Assembly (NCBI GenBank): GCA_015179025.1
Contig: WHUX01000519.1
Coordinates: forward strand, 1-21,211
Source: Terfezia claveryi
Lineage: Eukaryota; Ascomycota; Pezizomycetes; Pezizales; Pezizaceae
Reading direction: 5' to 3'
DNA: 21,211 nt
The position numbers and the translations under genes were made by a program. Positions 1 through 10,078 of the stretch are shown here, one piece after another; position 1 is the first letter of the stretch; each line of letters opens with the position of its first letter. The notes under the pieces are model-generated. The model was given only the letters and a program-made list of their open reading frames with translations, did not search any database and was not told the DNA's origin.

Positions 1-760
1 CAGTACTTTCAGCCTTGGGCAGGATTTGGCATTTCTTTTTGTTGAAGAAAAACTTTCCTTAGCCAATATCCTGCAGATCCCTCTCAACACTTCCTTATGT
101 TCTTCCAGGGTATCTGTGCCAATCAGAATGTTATCTAAATATACTATGATAGTCTTTCCAATATAGTCTCTTAATAACCAGTTCATAGCCCTCATCATGG
201 TTGCAGGTGTATTGTAATCACCTTGCTGCATGACCAATGAGTCAAATTTCCCTAGATGATTTGTAAAGGTGCTATGTTTTACTAATTCATGTGCATGCCT
301 AATATTGTGATAGCCATCTGCCAGATCAGCTGCTGAGATATATTCTTTACTAGCTATCTAGTCTAATATTGCTTTAATATTGGGTATGGTGTTTTATCCT
401 TTTGTACTAGCTTATTTCTAGGTACACAGTGCAATAAGAATCCGGCCTGTTGTTTGTCATTCTTATCTAAATTCCTTTTAGGCTGTGTAAACATAAGGAT
501 ACTATTGAGTGAGCTAGATGGTACTATCCTTCCAGATTCTAGCTCTGTCCTCATTTTCTCAGTTACTTGGTCCAGAAACCTTGTATAGTTTGTATAGTAT
601 ACAGGTTCCCAGGTTGCACCATCAGGAACTATAATTTTATGTTGCATGATGTCATAAGGTTCTCTGATTGTGGTAATGCAGTTGGTTTTTCTTCTAGAAT
701 AGTTCAGGGAATTCTTCAAATATATTAAACTCCACTTCTTCCAGATTAACTGCATTTGTA
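1..760 (-). pseudogene. Element A: Ty3/Gypsy reverse transcriptase, partial and broken
   Basis: The minus strand encodes the reverse transcriptase that would copy element RNA into DNA, entering from about 760 and leaving at the left window edge. Visible landmarks are the N-terminal GRIVPSSS stretch and KDKTPYP, then ADGYHNIRHAHELVKHSTF, GKFDSLVMQQGDYNTPATMM and the palm motif at 130-141. That motif reads YLDN where active enzymes have YxDD, so the second catalytic Asp is Asn, explainable by one G-to-A change. A one-base frameshift lies just after KDKT, around 380-395, and a TAG follows near 358. RNase H and integrase would lie outside the window to the left. The family assignment is secure; the copy is certainly non-functional. 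Confidence 0.88.
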
Positions 761-867
761 ATAACTGGAGAGTTCCATCATCTTCTAGCTCTGACCATTT
801 GATGAGTCAAACCACTCTTGTGACCATTCCTGGTCTTCTTCCAGCTCATCCACCACATCATACTGTA

Positions 868-1410
868 TCATAGAATTGCTGGAGTTGGCTTTGGGTGGTA
901 TAGTAATCTACCTCCAACTTCAGTTAATATAGCATGTGGGTCTTCATTATCATCCCAGTCATGTTCTGTTCTTCCTATATTCATTGCTGCAGTTGTGACT
1001 CTTCCAAGTGTATCCTTAGTTTTGAGCATACTAATATCAATCCTTGTCCTACCTGTAGGTTGTATAGTAATTGCATTATCTTTGATATTCATAATTGCTT
1101 TATAATCCCTCAGAGCAGGTTCACCAAATATAATATCCCAGTCCTTCAGGTTAGCCACATAGAATGTCCTAGTTTCTTGGTATCCTTGTAGATTTACTGT
1201 GACTGTTGCTGTATTTGACATTTGAGATCTGCTGCCTTTAATTGCAGTTTCTAGAGGTTTCTTGCTATCTCTTTCAAGGGTATATTAAACAGCTGACAAT
1301 AATTTGCTGATATCAAGTCTTCACCTGATATGCATGGATCAAATAGTGCATAAGCAATATGTACATTAATTTTAATTTCAGCTGCATTAGAAGTTCTATG
1401 GCTTTCTGGC
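868..1410 (-). pseudogene. Element A: retropepsin-like protease, broken
   Basis: This minus-strand stretch lies between Gag and reverse transcriptase, where the polyprotein protease belongs. The N-terminal half contains ALFDPCISGEDLISA at about 1305-1350, the position of the retropepsin DT/SG active site. The second half contains the flap-side region and the DWDIIFGEPAL motif near 1120-1145. A one-base frameshift near 1258, in an A run, separates the halves. The Asp is present but the following residues are Pro-Cys rather than Thr/Ser-Gly. Element B has the matching motifs LIDLQTKGGDL and DIILGEPTL, so this is a shared variant and not random damage. Assignment rests on gene order and the two motifs; a fold search would settle it. 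Confidence 0.72.
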
Positions 1411-1477
1411 ACTAAGAACTTCCTTGAGTCATTAGGGTTCTTATAACCTAAGTACAGCTGACTCTTGTTGTTTCATA

Positions 1478-3440
1478 TCAATTTCCTGATAAGCTGTTTT
1501 CACTTTTGTGGGGGCCAAGTTGGCTAGGTCTGAATGGTTGGTAAGGTGGGAATCTTCTGACTCCTGGTCTAGACCCCATATATTGGTAAGCTGAAGACAC
1601 CTTCCTATTAGGGCAATCCTGGAAGTATGACCTGTTTACTACAGTGATAATAGGACCCTGTTCTTGCAGCCTCTTCCCTCTTCTTCTCTTGTTCACTATA
1701 AGGAGTATACTTAGTTTTATCCTTTCTGGCACTAGGGAAGTTACCATAGAGACCACCTGGTCCACCTTTCTTGCCTGCCACTTTAGCTGCATTCTAGCCA
1801 CTTTTTCAGGCAATTTGAATTCAGACTTAGTCCATTCCATAGGTTTACCAGGACCCCATTGCTTATCAGCCTTCTTTTGGTGCTGCTGCAAGGATTTAGT
1901 TTCCTGTTTTAGTACATCCTCCTGGACTGCAATTTTATTCAATATTTCCTCAAAGGTTGACTCATATGATATCAGTCCTTTGACTTTAGCCCTAAGCAGG
2001 GGTACCAGTCCATCTACTAGTTTCATTTTTAGTGCATGATCACTTATCATGTCTTTTCCATTCAGATCCTTGCACTTAATTTTGAACTCTTCTAGGTTCT
2101 GTGCATACTGCATGACAGTAACATCTGGCCTCTGATGGTGTGATAGATATTGTTTCCATAGAACTTCAGGTGCTACTGTAGAGATGAGTTTACCTCTCAG
2201 TTTTAATATAAATTCATGGAAATTCCTGTCCTCAACATCTTCTTTTCAGAGCAATACTGGTTATACCAAGTCTGAGCACTCTTCTCAAACATAAAGCTTG
2301 CTCTATCCAGACTTTCCCAACTTGCTATATCCATCCCTTGATATTCTACCCACTTCTGCAATTGTTGCATATAATTGTCAAAGGTAGTTTGATCCTCCAT
2401 TTCTCTGATACTCCATCAATCATTGGGGGATTGGGAATTTTTGCAAGTTTGTTTGCCTTCTTGACTAGGGATTTGCTAACCTGTTGTGTTGGTATCTTTT
2501 GACCAGTCTTTTTAGACCATTCCAAGTGGTGAGGGCTAGGTTCTCTAGTTGACCTTTTCTTGCTGTCATCTCCAGAGCATTATCTGATTCATCACCCTCA
2601 GATCCAGATCCTGGGTCCTCACTTCCACCTCCAGCCACACCACTAGAGCTCCTTCTAGATTTCTTATCAGGAGTCTTACTCTTTTTGGTATGTGTTGGCT
2701 TTTTCCTATTTTAGGTGGTAGTGGTATGTCTTTTTCAGATATTTCTTCTATATCTGTTTCATAATCTCCATCATCTTCCTCTTCATACTGCACACTTTTC
2801 CCCTTACCCTTACCTCTAGCTCCAAACAGTTTTCTTCCTATTTCCTCATGAGTTTCTACAGGTTCTGTTATTGGAGGTACTATTTCTGGAGTTTCCAGAT
2901 CATACAGGTTACCCATAAGCATATACTGTTAGGAAAGGCCAGTTTAATGCTAGCATGGAACTCCTTTACATAGTTATAGGTTGGGTAAGGCCATACTGCT
3001 TTTGAAGTAGATGAGAGTTGAAAGTCCATTTGAACTGACTTGTCAAATTGGTCCTTTTGTTGGAAAATCATGAACTTCTCTGCTGCTTCAGCCAATAGTT
3101 CCTTTTTCCTTTTTGATAACATGTTGTTATTGTTAGGTATATAAATACCTGTGATATCCTTTGGTACCATGATGATTCATTTTTATCCCAAAAGGCTTTT
3201 GTTACAGGAGGTGTTACAATCCTTACTTCAGGCATTGATGAATTAGGCCCAATGACTATTTCCTTGTTTCTATTTCCTTTTCTGGAATGTCTTTCCCAGC
3301 TGGAACTTTCTTTTTAGGGGTATTGACTAACTTAGCCTTGAGTGCTTCTAGCTCCTCACTTGTCATTGCCTTTCTCCTGCCTTTCCTCGCTCTTCCTCTC
3401 CTTCCATTACACTAGTACTTTTTTGTTTAGGAGTCTCCAT
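1478..3440 (-). pseudogene. Element A: Gag polyprotein, broken by several frameshifts
   Basis: The structural protein of element A, which would form the virus-like particle, is spread over minus-strand segments in three frames (about 3170-2880, 2922-2566, 2400-2203 and 2113-1478). A possible ATG at 3440 opens METPKQKST, but that frame stops within 25 codons and an adjacent frame continues, so the original start is uncertain. The middle holds a Lys/Gly-rich stretch followed by an acidic stretch (EEEDDGDYETDIEE). The 2203-2400 segment, with Trp residues and FMFEKSAQTWYNQY, matches the retrotransposon Gag core. Near 1610-1655 a CCHC zinc knuckle can be recognised in pieces: YHCSKQ, GHTSR and DCPNRK fall in three different frames, implying two one-base losses. 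Identity as Gag is supported by position, composition and the knuckle. Confidence 0.75.
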
Positions 3441-4508
3441 GTCTATTAGATATTATACCACAGATTCCTTGGACTCTGTTTCTTCTATTCCTACTTTTTT
3501 AAGGTGGATCTTGATGAGGAAGGATCTACTTCTTATCAACTTCCTTCTTATCCTCTTTCTGTTGTTCTGATACCAAGGTTGATTATGGTAGGGGAGAGGG
3601 AGGTTAAAGGTAAAAGGGTTACTTTTGTTGATGAGATTGTTGTAGGAGCAGGTTTCCTTTAAATGCTGGGAAGAAAGTTGAGTGGAAGGATAGGGGTTGG
3701 ACTACTAGGTACTTGTGTTCTTTTTGGAGGGAGAGGTACAGAAACTTTCCTTGTTCTGCTTATTGGGAGAATTCCAATTTTTCTTTAGGCTAGGTAGAGA
3801 GTGGGGCTAGGATACTCTCTGGAGTTTGGATGTTGATAGGACTTGTTCCTATAATCCTCACCCTTATTGGACTTCTCAGGTAGTTTCCAGGTCTCAGAGT
3901 TACCAAATTAGGTAGTTTGTTGTTTTCTTTGTATTTGCCAGTTAAATATAGTTGTTGTTGCCCTCTTATATTGTTTTGCTACTAATTGTAGGCTTTTACT
4001 GGTTGCTATTTGTTGAATAGTCTTACTGTTGCTATTTGGAGGATAGTCTTACTGCTGACTATCAGACTTTGGTGCTACTGTGCTTTTGTGCTGTAGGCTT
4101 ATACTAGCTTTAGTTTCTACTCCTGTTGGTAGAAACTTTGTTGATTAGGTAAGGTTGTTCAGACCTTCCTAGTTAGGTAGAATCAAGTTCTTAGGTTAAA
4201 AAAATGTAAAGTGTTGTTAGGGGGACTGGAAGATCAGATTAGATTAGATAAGGATCAAATTTAATCAGATAATCTCAGGCTAGTAATGTATACTACAAAG
4301 TAGATTACTAATAGTGTATTATTTATTCTCACTATAAGAGTTTTTACCAGTAGCATAAGATTACTGTAATAGGTAAAGTAGTATAGGAGTGCCAAAGCAC
4401 TTAGAAGATTAACCAGTGGAACTTCTATATTGATTGTACTCTAACTATGTTCTAAGTAACTTTCTGTCCAACTACAGGGAAATTCAGGGGACTATATGTG
4501 TTTCCAAT

Positions 4509-4541
4509 GGGGCAGTGCTGGGGCAGTGCTGAGGCAGTGCA
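4509..4541. repeat. 11-bp tandem repeat, three units
   Basis: Three contiguous 11-bp units read GGGGCAGTGCT, GGGGCAGTGCT and GAGGCAGTGCA. It is locally GC-rich within AT-rich DNA. Function is unknown. Confidence 0.85.
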
Positions 4542-4588
4542 TTATCATCTGACCCTTACATGATTTGAAATCAACATCATAGAAACTT

Positions 4589-4616
4589 CTAGATAGTACT
4601 TCCAAATACTATCTAG
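4589..4616. repeat. Perfect 10-bp inverted repeat (hairpin)
   Basis: CTAGATAGTA at 4589-4598 is the exact reverse complement of TACTATCTAG at 4607-4616, with an 8-base loop. It lies about 35 bp before the CATGTG minisatellite. It is not followed by a T-run, and nothing shows it to be a terminator. Confidence 0.8.
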
Positions 4617-4650
4617 TACAAAATAGGTTAAGTCTTAACTTTGACTTATA

Positions 4651-4720
4651 CATGTGAAAGCATGTGATAACATGTGAAAACATGTAATAACATGTGAAAG
4701 CATGTGAAAGCATGTAAAAT
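4651..4720. repeat. 10-bp minisatellite, seven units (CATGTGAAAG type)
   Basis: Seven contiguous 10-bp units all begin CATGT and vary only in the last five bases (GAAAG, GATAA, GAAAA, AATAA, GAAAG, GAAAG, AAAAT). The period is exact with no indels. Units abut with no spacers, so this is not a CRISPR array. A minus-strand reading frame of 93 codons across 4609-4890 owes part of its length to this repeat and is not considered a gene. Confidence 0.92.
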
Positions 4721-4848
4721 ATTAGCAAGGCAGACAGCACACAGAATGTTGTGTGTTTTGAGATGCTTGCTGAGTAAGAAAATACATAAGAAATATATTT
4801 GTGAGGGAGAGGGTTAGTCATAGGGTATGAGTAAGCCACTTCCTTACA

Positions 4849-5446
4849 GAGATTACTATGTAGGACATTCCCAAAGGGAACAGTAATCAACTGGTATAAT
4901 CTATCTTATATGATTTGTACTATCTAAGCTATATGATCTTGATCTAATCAGTATATAGGCTTGCTTGCTACTGTGAGCTTGCTTCTTGTTGCTTGTAGAT
5001 TGCAGAGAGAATTCAGTAGCCTATTTATACTCCTCTGAGATCTGATAACTAAGGAAATAAATACAATAAAGGGTGGTATACTAGAAGGTGATGCACTATA
5101 CAAAATAGGTCATATAGCTTTAATAATAAGTCATACACCTTAAACAATAGTCATGTAGCTATAGTAATGAATCACATACCTTAAACAATAGTCATATGGC
5201 TATAGTAATAAGTCATATGCCTTAAACAAAGGTTACGTGGCCATAATAAGGGTGTCTTCATATGACAAGTTCCATGAAATTTCCCATGGCAAAGTCCGCA
5301 TGCTATAGATGCTTATAAAGCAGTAGGAAATGGTGGAAGGCTAGTCATTCGACTAAAAGGCTTAGTTATATAATATAGTAGTAATATAGGAAATACAAAA
5401 GTATATAATCAATTATATAAGCAATAAAACAACATTCTCTATTATA
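4849..5446 (-). repeat. Element B 3' LTR
   Basis: This 598-bp block is repeated at 13984-14581 in the same orientation and at the same length. Sampled differences between the copies are mostly transitions. In element sense it begins TATAATAGAG directly after a purine-rich GGAGAAG (5447-5453), a plausible polypurine tract, and ends near ACATAGTAATCTC. It contains a 41-bp tandem repeat (5110-5232 plus a partial unit) and a TATA-like CTTTATAA on the minus strand (5313-5320), conserved in the other copy at 14448-14455. Because it lies downstream of integrase and chromodomain it is the 3' LTR. Edges are uncertain by a few bases. Confidence 0.85.
5110..5250. repeat. 41-bp tandem repeat inside element B 3' LTR
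   Basis: Three full 41-bp units (starts 5110, 5151, 5192) and a partial fourth (5233) share TCATATRGCTATAGTAATRA-type beginnings and CCTTAAACAA endings. The other LTR keeps the same period (starts 14245, 14286, 14327, partial 14368). Retention in both LTRs means the array was part of the active element. An upstream enhancer-like role in LTR transcription is inference. Confidence 0.85.
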
Positions 5447-5693
5447 CTTCTCCATATAGAAGGATTTTCTATCCTTACTTCTCTCGCTTTGCTAAATTGG
5501 TTTCTATATGTACTAAGATTTGATGCATTATTAATACATTAGCATTAATATAAATATCCTTAGTATTTTCTTGACTCTTGATTTTATCTCGTTCTTATTG
5601 GATGAGACCATGAGTTTCATCTCTAGTTCATGGTCCTTGTTTTCTGCTAGTTGTTTGATATCTTTTAAATATATTTTCCATACTTCTAGTCAT
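5447..5693 (-). other. Element B 3' tail between chromodomain and LTR
   Basis: About 250 bp separate the chromodomain from the 3' LTR. The chromodomain frame continues as a Lys/Glu/Thr-rich tail with stops and then becomes non-coding. The segment ends at the purine-rich GGAGAAG (minus strand), immediately before the LTR, which is the expected place for second-strand priming. No separate gene is seen. Confidence 0.55.
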
Positions 5694-5849
5694 CTAGAAG
5701 TCTTGGAGAATTTTAGTAGTGATATCTTTAGTATTTACCTAGGAATCATATTTAGGAGAGTATTCTAGCCATCTGACCTTGTATTGTCTTTCTCCACTTT
5801 GAGGAGCTGTTCTAAATTCTAATACCTTTTCAACTTCATAATGATCATC
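5694..5849 (-). pseudogene. Element B: chromodomain at the integrase C terminus
   Basis: The minus strand encodes a chromodomain, the module that chromovirus integrases use to target new copies to modified histones. Recognisable parts are DDHYEVEKVLEFR at the start, QYKVRWLEYSPKYDS in the middle and DITTKILQDF at the end. Two TAG stops fall exactly where Trp is expected (after YDS and after QDF), each one G-to-A change from TGG. The domain is one frame off from the preceding integrase because of a one-base change in an A run near 5905. The aromatic and WLEY features are clear enough for a confident family call. Confidence 0.82.
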
Positions 5850-5893
5850 TTAAATTGGTTCTGGCTCTTGGGTTTGTTTATAAGGGAACTGGG

Positions 5894-7084
5894 TTAGATC
5901 ATTTTATAATAGGGTTTGAGTTTACTGATGTGAAAAGTATTATATATGAGGTGGAGGTTAGGTTGACTAGATAGGCCTAGGCTATAGTTATTATATTTCC
6001 AATTACTAGAAACAATATGAAACGGGCCTAGCCATTTTGGTTTAAGTTTAGGTGAAATATTCGATAAGTTGATATTTTCTGAGGAAAGTATAACTTGTTG
6101 TCTGACTGAAAATCTGGCTGTATTGGGTAGTTGTTTGTTCACTTGAGATACTGGAGTCTTCTTGGCATCATATGGGTTTTTAGATATTACCTCATGACGT
6201 TCGTTTGCTAGTACATATGCATTGATAGGGTATAGAAGTATCAATGTGCCAAGATGTGCATTAAATCCAAATAGTATAGCAAAGGAGCTATTCTGTCTAG
6301 CAGTATTATATCTAGCATTAAGTTTCAACTGTATCTTTGGTAGTTCCTGTAGCCAATCAAATTCTTTGATTTTATAGGCTCTTGCTACTTATAGAATTTC
6401 TTTGTTCACAATTTCCGATTGTCTCTCTGTACATGGATGATATGCAGTGGATGGTTCCAACTTGATTACTTTATTCCTAGCCCAATCTTGAAAGTATATT
6501 GACATGAAAAGAATGTCACGGTCAAAAACAATACAAAAAGAGTATCCCATAGTCGGGACTACATAGGTATTAAAAGTAGTAGTACATTATTCTACTGTAA
6601 AATTATCTGAGATAGGAATAAGAAACTTCAATCCTCATTGTCTATCGACAATTATCCAAAGTCGTAAAATACAAACTATATGATCTTCTTTAATAGGAAT
6701 ATTTGGGTACAAAATTGAACACTTAGTAAATATAGGTACTAACTTAAGAAAGTCTATCAATATAGCTGTCTATAGCCTACTAAGTATATGTAATGGGGTT
6801 ACAAGTCCAAGTGGTGCCTAGTTAGAATACTTTGTCTATTGACAAGTATTATAACTTCTGATATAGTTCTTAGCTGGTTCTGCAAAGGACTGGCAATCAT
6901 ATTGGTCAGTAAGATATTTTATTATTTTTTCAATGCCACTATAAGCAGTTGCTTCATATGCATCTTTAATAACCAATTCGAGATAGTTCTTACCTTCAAT
7001 ATTAAAGGTAGAGGGTAAGACTAATCTCCCTTATCCTTGTCAGTTCTTGATATACAAAAATTCATCTTTTCTCCTATGATCCTT
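5894..7084 (-). pseudogene. Element B: integrase, broken
   Basis: Integrase would insert element cDNA into the chromosome. Reading the minus strand, the N-terminal zinc-binding region starts near 7060 with GRLVLPSTF. The four HHCC ligands appear as Tyr (DAY), Tyr (TAY), Tyr (SYN) and Cys (TCQ), so three of four are lost by changes explainable as C-to-T or G-to-A. The catalytic core shows Asp in ILIDFLKL, Asp in FDRD and Glu in QSEIVNKE, preceded by STAYHP, so the D,D,E triad is intact. The C-terminal part ends PKWLGPF, YNTFHISKLKPYY. Several in-frame stops occur at Gln/Trp/Arg positions. It shares its frame with RNase H and RT. Confidence 0.87.
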
Positions 7085-8440
7085 ACAGTTCACAAAGGTA
7101 TCATAGTAGTTCTTCTAAATAGGACATACTCTCATGTACAATTGATATGCAGCTTTCATACCTATACCTTGGTCTAGCCAATGTGTAATGAAGTAGTTCT
7201 TGTCATCTACCCATCCATTACTGATGTGTTTCTCTTCAATGAGCTTGTTGAGGGTCAGTTCAATCCTTTGGTTGAAGTTATTGATAGTGGGTTTCTTCTT
7301 TTTACATGTAGAAGGATTATATTCTAAGAACTTACAGAAATCACAATGCTGTCTAGAGGTCTTGGTGTCTTAAATGAAAGAGAATACCAGATCTTTATCA
7401 ATAGCTACTCACTTTTTTGAATGAGTAGTAATAGTAGTAGTGTTGATTGGAATCGTATTACTGCTGCTAGTGGTTGCAGCTTGTTGTTTAAGTGTATTCT
7501 ATAGTTGTTGAAAGGTAATGGAAGTATCCTTGATCTTCTGTTCCATTTATCAGGTACTCATTTTATTGGTAGGATTACTAAACTGAATACTGGGTTAGAG
7601 AGATAGATGTGTCAGCTTATCAGTATTCTATCTCTTTACCCATTCCTTGATTTTATGGATATCTTCTTCATAGCTGAGAGCTTATGAAGATAGATATGCT
7701 GGTGTTCGTTGTATTGATGCTAGTTCCTTTTAAGACTTATTTGCAGATACGAGATATGCAGTATAAGATGTAAGGAATTCCTTCTCCTTCTTAAAAACTG
7801 AGGCTAACAAGTCACAGTTCAAACTGCCATATATGTAGTGGTTGCAGATTATACATGTTTCGACACTAAACATATAGTTGTTCATAGTATGGGAGCTGCC
7901 ATGAGTTGGACAGTAGAAATCTCGACAAAAGGACTAGTGCATTCTTTTGTACTATTGCTAATTGCTATGAGTTAAGTCAATGGCAATTTCTTTCACTTCT
8001 TTGGGAGCGAAGGTATTTTGTTAAGCATTTTCAAAAGAGGGGAGCCTAAATCTTAGTCTAAGAACTGTTACAGGTATGTTCTTATTTATATTGGGCCCAC
8101 GATCATACCCGCTAAAAACAGCTTCTAGTATAGTAGATAGAGTCTCATTGTCTGAGGACTCTTCTTCCTTTATCATGTCATATTCGCATTCTTTGTCCTG
8201 AATGCCCTCGAAGTATAGACAGAAGATATAGTGTCTAAGTTTTTCGGCTCTTCCATAACATTTGTTGAAGTTGCAGTCGACATGCTTGAAATTGATAGCT
8301 CAACGAAAAACCATATCATTGTGAGTAGAAGTTTCTAGTAAGTGGAAAGTTCTTAAAGCATTAGTAGAGATATTACGGTTGTAGGTATAGTTAGGAGAAT
8401 TGATGCTATTAGAAATATAATTGTCCTTAATAATAGGAGT
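7085..8440 (-). pseudogene. Element B: extra polyprotein segment between RNase H and integrase
   Basis: In ordinary chromoviruses the RNase H end (ADxLSR) is followed within tens of residues by the integrase zinc region. Here about 1.35 kb, roughly 450 codons, intervenes in the same frame as both neighbours. Its stops are nearly all TAA/TAG/TGA at positions where Gln, Arg or Trp would fit, so it behaves like former coding sequence. I do not recognise the domain. Cys/His clusters are visible: CNFNKC and CEY near 8170-8280, CPTHGSSH followed by CIICNHY around 7840-7920, and HCDFC with a later Cys at 7310-7347. A Ser/Thr/Asn-rich linker lies at about 7420-7500. It may be an added zinc-binding or dimerisation module, or a fragment captured in frame; function is unknown. 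Confidence 0.6.
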
Positions 8441-9040
8441 GTCCAAGTATTTATGCTTTCTTGATAGAGTGTTTGCTATCAAATTTTCCTTTTCTGTGGT
8501 ATACTATATATCTGTATCAAATTCCATTAGATAATCCTACTATTGCCTTAATTTCTAACTGGTATGCATTTAAGTATAGAAGTTTACTAATGGCTTGTTG
8601 TCGGTAAGGATAGTGAACTTATGACCTCTCAATTGTGCCTCAAAATATTTTAATAAGTCAATAATCACGAATAATTCCTTTTGAAAGGTAGGATAATTGA
8701 GTTGTACTGGATTAAATTTTCTAAAGTGGAAGCATGATGGTCTAATGTACGTCAGCAGTCCTTAACCAATCTATGATTCTAGTCCTACATCACTAGTATT
8801 ACAGACTAAATATTTGAGTTTGGTAAATTTATTATTCTAGGGTTTTAAAACATGTAGGGAATTCATAAGTTCCTTAAGTTTTTCAAATGCTACATTATGA
8901 GTATCTGTCCATTCCTATTTCTTTATTTCTCATTGCAGTACTGACAGAGTGCTTGCATACGATACTAAGTCTGGAATAAATCTGCTAAGATAATTAACAA
9001 TTCCAAGGAATCCTCTAAGCTCTTTTTTTCATATGGGAGT
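8441..9040 (-). pseudogene. Element B: RT connection and RNase H, broken
   Basis: Downstream of RT the minus strand encodes the connection (LRGFLGIVNYLSRFIPDL) and an RNase H that would remove the RNA strand during reverse transcription. RNase H landmarks are VCNTSD, YPTFQKELFVIIDLLKYFE, ILTDNKPLVNFYT and NTLSRKHKYLD. The first catalytic Asp is Asn in VCNTSD (AAT, one G-to-A change from GAT); the Glu and second Asp remain. Stops at would-be Gln or Trp codons interrupt the frame. It is in frame with RT before it and the extra segment after it. Confidence 0.85.
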
Positions 9041-9916
9041 TGAAAATATTAATATAGTAGTCCTCTTCTTTAGGTCTATATGTAATCTATCTGATATCAA
9101 AACATGTCCTAAGATTTCCAATCTTGGAGTAAAGAACTAGTATTTGCTTTCTTTGAGATAGAATTTCTCATCCTGTAGATATTGAAGTACCTTCTTTAGT
9201 AATTCTACATGTTCTTCATATGTTTTGGAAAATATAATAATATCATCAATATAGATAATTAAATTTTTATAGACCATGTTCTTAAAGATTTCATACATGA
9301 TGTAAACCATAGTAGCTAGTACGTTATGATACTTTTGTTGCATAACTCCACTTCTAAAATATCCCATGTAATATAAAAAGGTAGAGTATTACTTAGATTC
9401 ATTATTATTTCTAATATTAAAAAATCTATCGGCTAAGTCGAGCTTAGTCCAAATAAGATTCTCTGCTACTAGTTCAATTGCTTTATTAATATCTGGTAAT
9501 AGGGTGTGGTCCAGTTTGACAGCTAAATTATAGTCCCAATAGTCATTGATATGTCTAGCTTCTTCCGGTTTATCTCATTTAGAGATAGTGAACATGACTA
9601 TAGTATTTGTGTCATTTTCTACTCTGTATATACGACCCAATCCTTCTTCTTCGACTAATTTGTCAAGGATCTGTTGTCAAAATCAATGTTCTGAAGGTCG
9701 CTATTTTAGTATCTAAGTAGCTCTGGCTTTTGGTTTAATAAAGTGATTAATCTTTCTTAGTGGCAGTAATTCCCATGAAATTGTCTTAGGAAATAATAAG
9801 GGAAACTCCATTACAGAGTTGAATTGTTTCTGTACCATAGAAATAGCTGTCATGTGTTCTCTTTCTAATTTATTGTCTTCTGCATTACTAATCTTTTCCC
9901 AATTATCTAGTTCACT
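9041..9916 (-). pseudogene. Element B: reverse transcriptase, broken
   Basis: The minus strand encodes a Ty3/Gypsy reverse transcriptase. An N-terminal linker (ISWELLPLRKIN, then KLVEEEGLGRIYRVEND) precedes the fingers and palm (KPEEARHIND, LDHTLLPDINKAIELV, WTKLDLADRFFNIR, MGYFRSGVMQQKYHNVLATM). The catalytic YIDD is intact at 9242-9253, followed by IIIFSKTYEEHVELLKKVLQYL. The first catalytic Asp in KLDLAD is also kept. Damage consists of stops at positions expected to be Arg, Gln or Trp. Its upstream part is cut by the solo LTR at 9922. Removing that insertion puts this frame in register with the protease at 10560-10990. Confidence 0.9.
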
Positions 9917-9950
9917 ATAATTGTCACAACCGTCCTTTCCTAGCCAGGTT

Positions 9951-9982
9951 TGAGAGTCGGACGGGATTCCGTCCGACTCTCA
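9951..9982. repeat. Perfect 14-bp hairpin near the 5' end of the solo LTR
   Basis: TGAGAGTCGGACGG (9951-9964) is the exact reverse complement of CCGTCCGACTCTCA (9969-9982), with a GATT loop. C copy 2 has, at the corresponding place in its LTR, a different hairpin whose arms are also self-complementary (18044-18071). Confidence 0.9.
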
Positions 9983-10012
9983 TTATTGTTGATTGATATC
10001 GTTGTTATCTCT

Positions 10013-10039
10013 GTTCCCGAGATAAGGGGTCTCGGGAAC
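10013..10039. repeat. Perfect 10-bp hairpin in the solo LTR
   Basis: GTTCCCGAGA (10013-10022) pairs with TCTCGGGAAC (10030-10039) across a 7-base loop. The corresponding place in the C copy 2 LTR has CCGAGATT, a CC loop and AATCTCGG (17961-17978), so pairing is kept while the bases differ. Confidence 0.85.
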
Positions 10040-10078
10040 CTTATTCCTTCCAGTGGCCTTGGCTAGGAAGGAAGCCTG

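Larger units (their letters stand above)
3441..4848. other. Non-coding stretch upstream of element A Gag
   Basis: No gene is supported here. In the element A sense, the part at about 3620-3910 has one minus-strand frame interrupted mainly by TAG/TAA at would-be Gln codons, rich in Pro, Gln and Ser. It could be an N-terminal Gag extension or leader, but it resembles nothing I recognise. The 5' LTR of element A should lie here or further right, but no second copy is in the window to define it. The right part contains two short tandem repeats and a perfect hairpin, listed separately. The block ends where the left LTR of element B begins. Confidence 0.45.

Noticed and set aside
3470..3700. Plus-strand reading VDLDEEGSTSYQLPSYP with KGKRVTFVDE as a host gene
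   Set aside because: It is short, unsupported by any motif, soon interrupted, and lies in the leader region of minus-strand element A.
4651..4720. CRISPR-like array
   Set aside because: Units are 10 bp and contiguous with no spacers; the genome is also fungal-like.
4849..4860. TG at 4859 as the true LTR edge with TAGTA-type target duplication
   Set aside because: The bases outside that TG (GAGATTACTA) are also present at the inner edge of the other LTR, so they belong to the repeat.
4609..4890. 93-codon minus-strand open frame
   Set aside because: It spans the 10-bp minisatellite and enters the B LTR. The His/Met/Phe/Cys repeat is translated CATGTG repeat and nothing else supports a gene.
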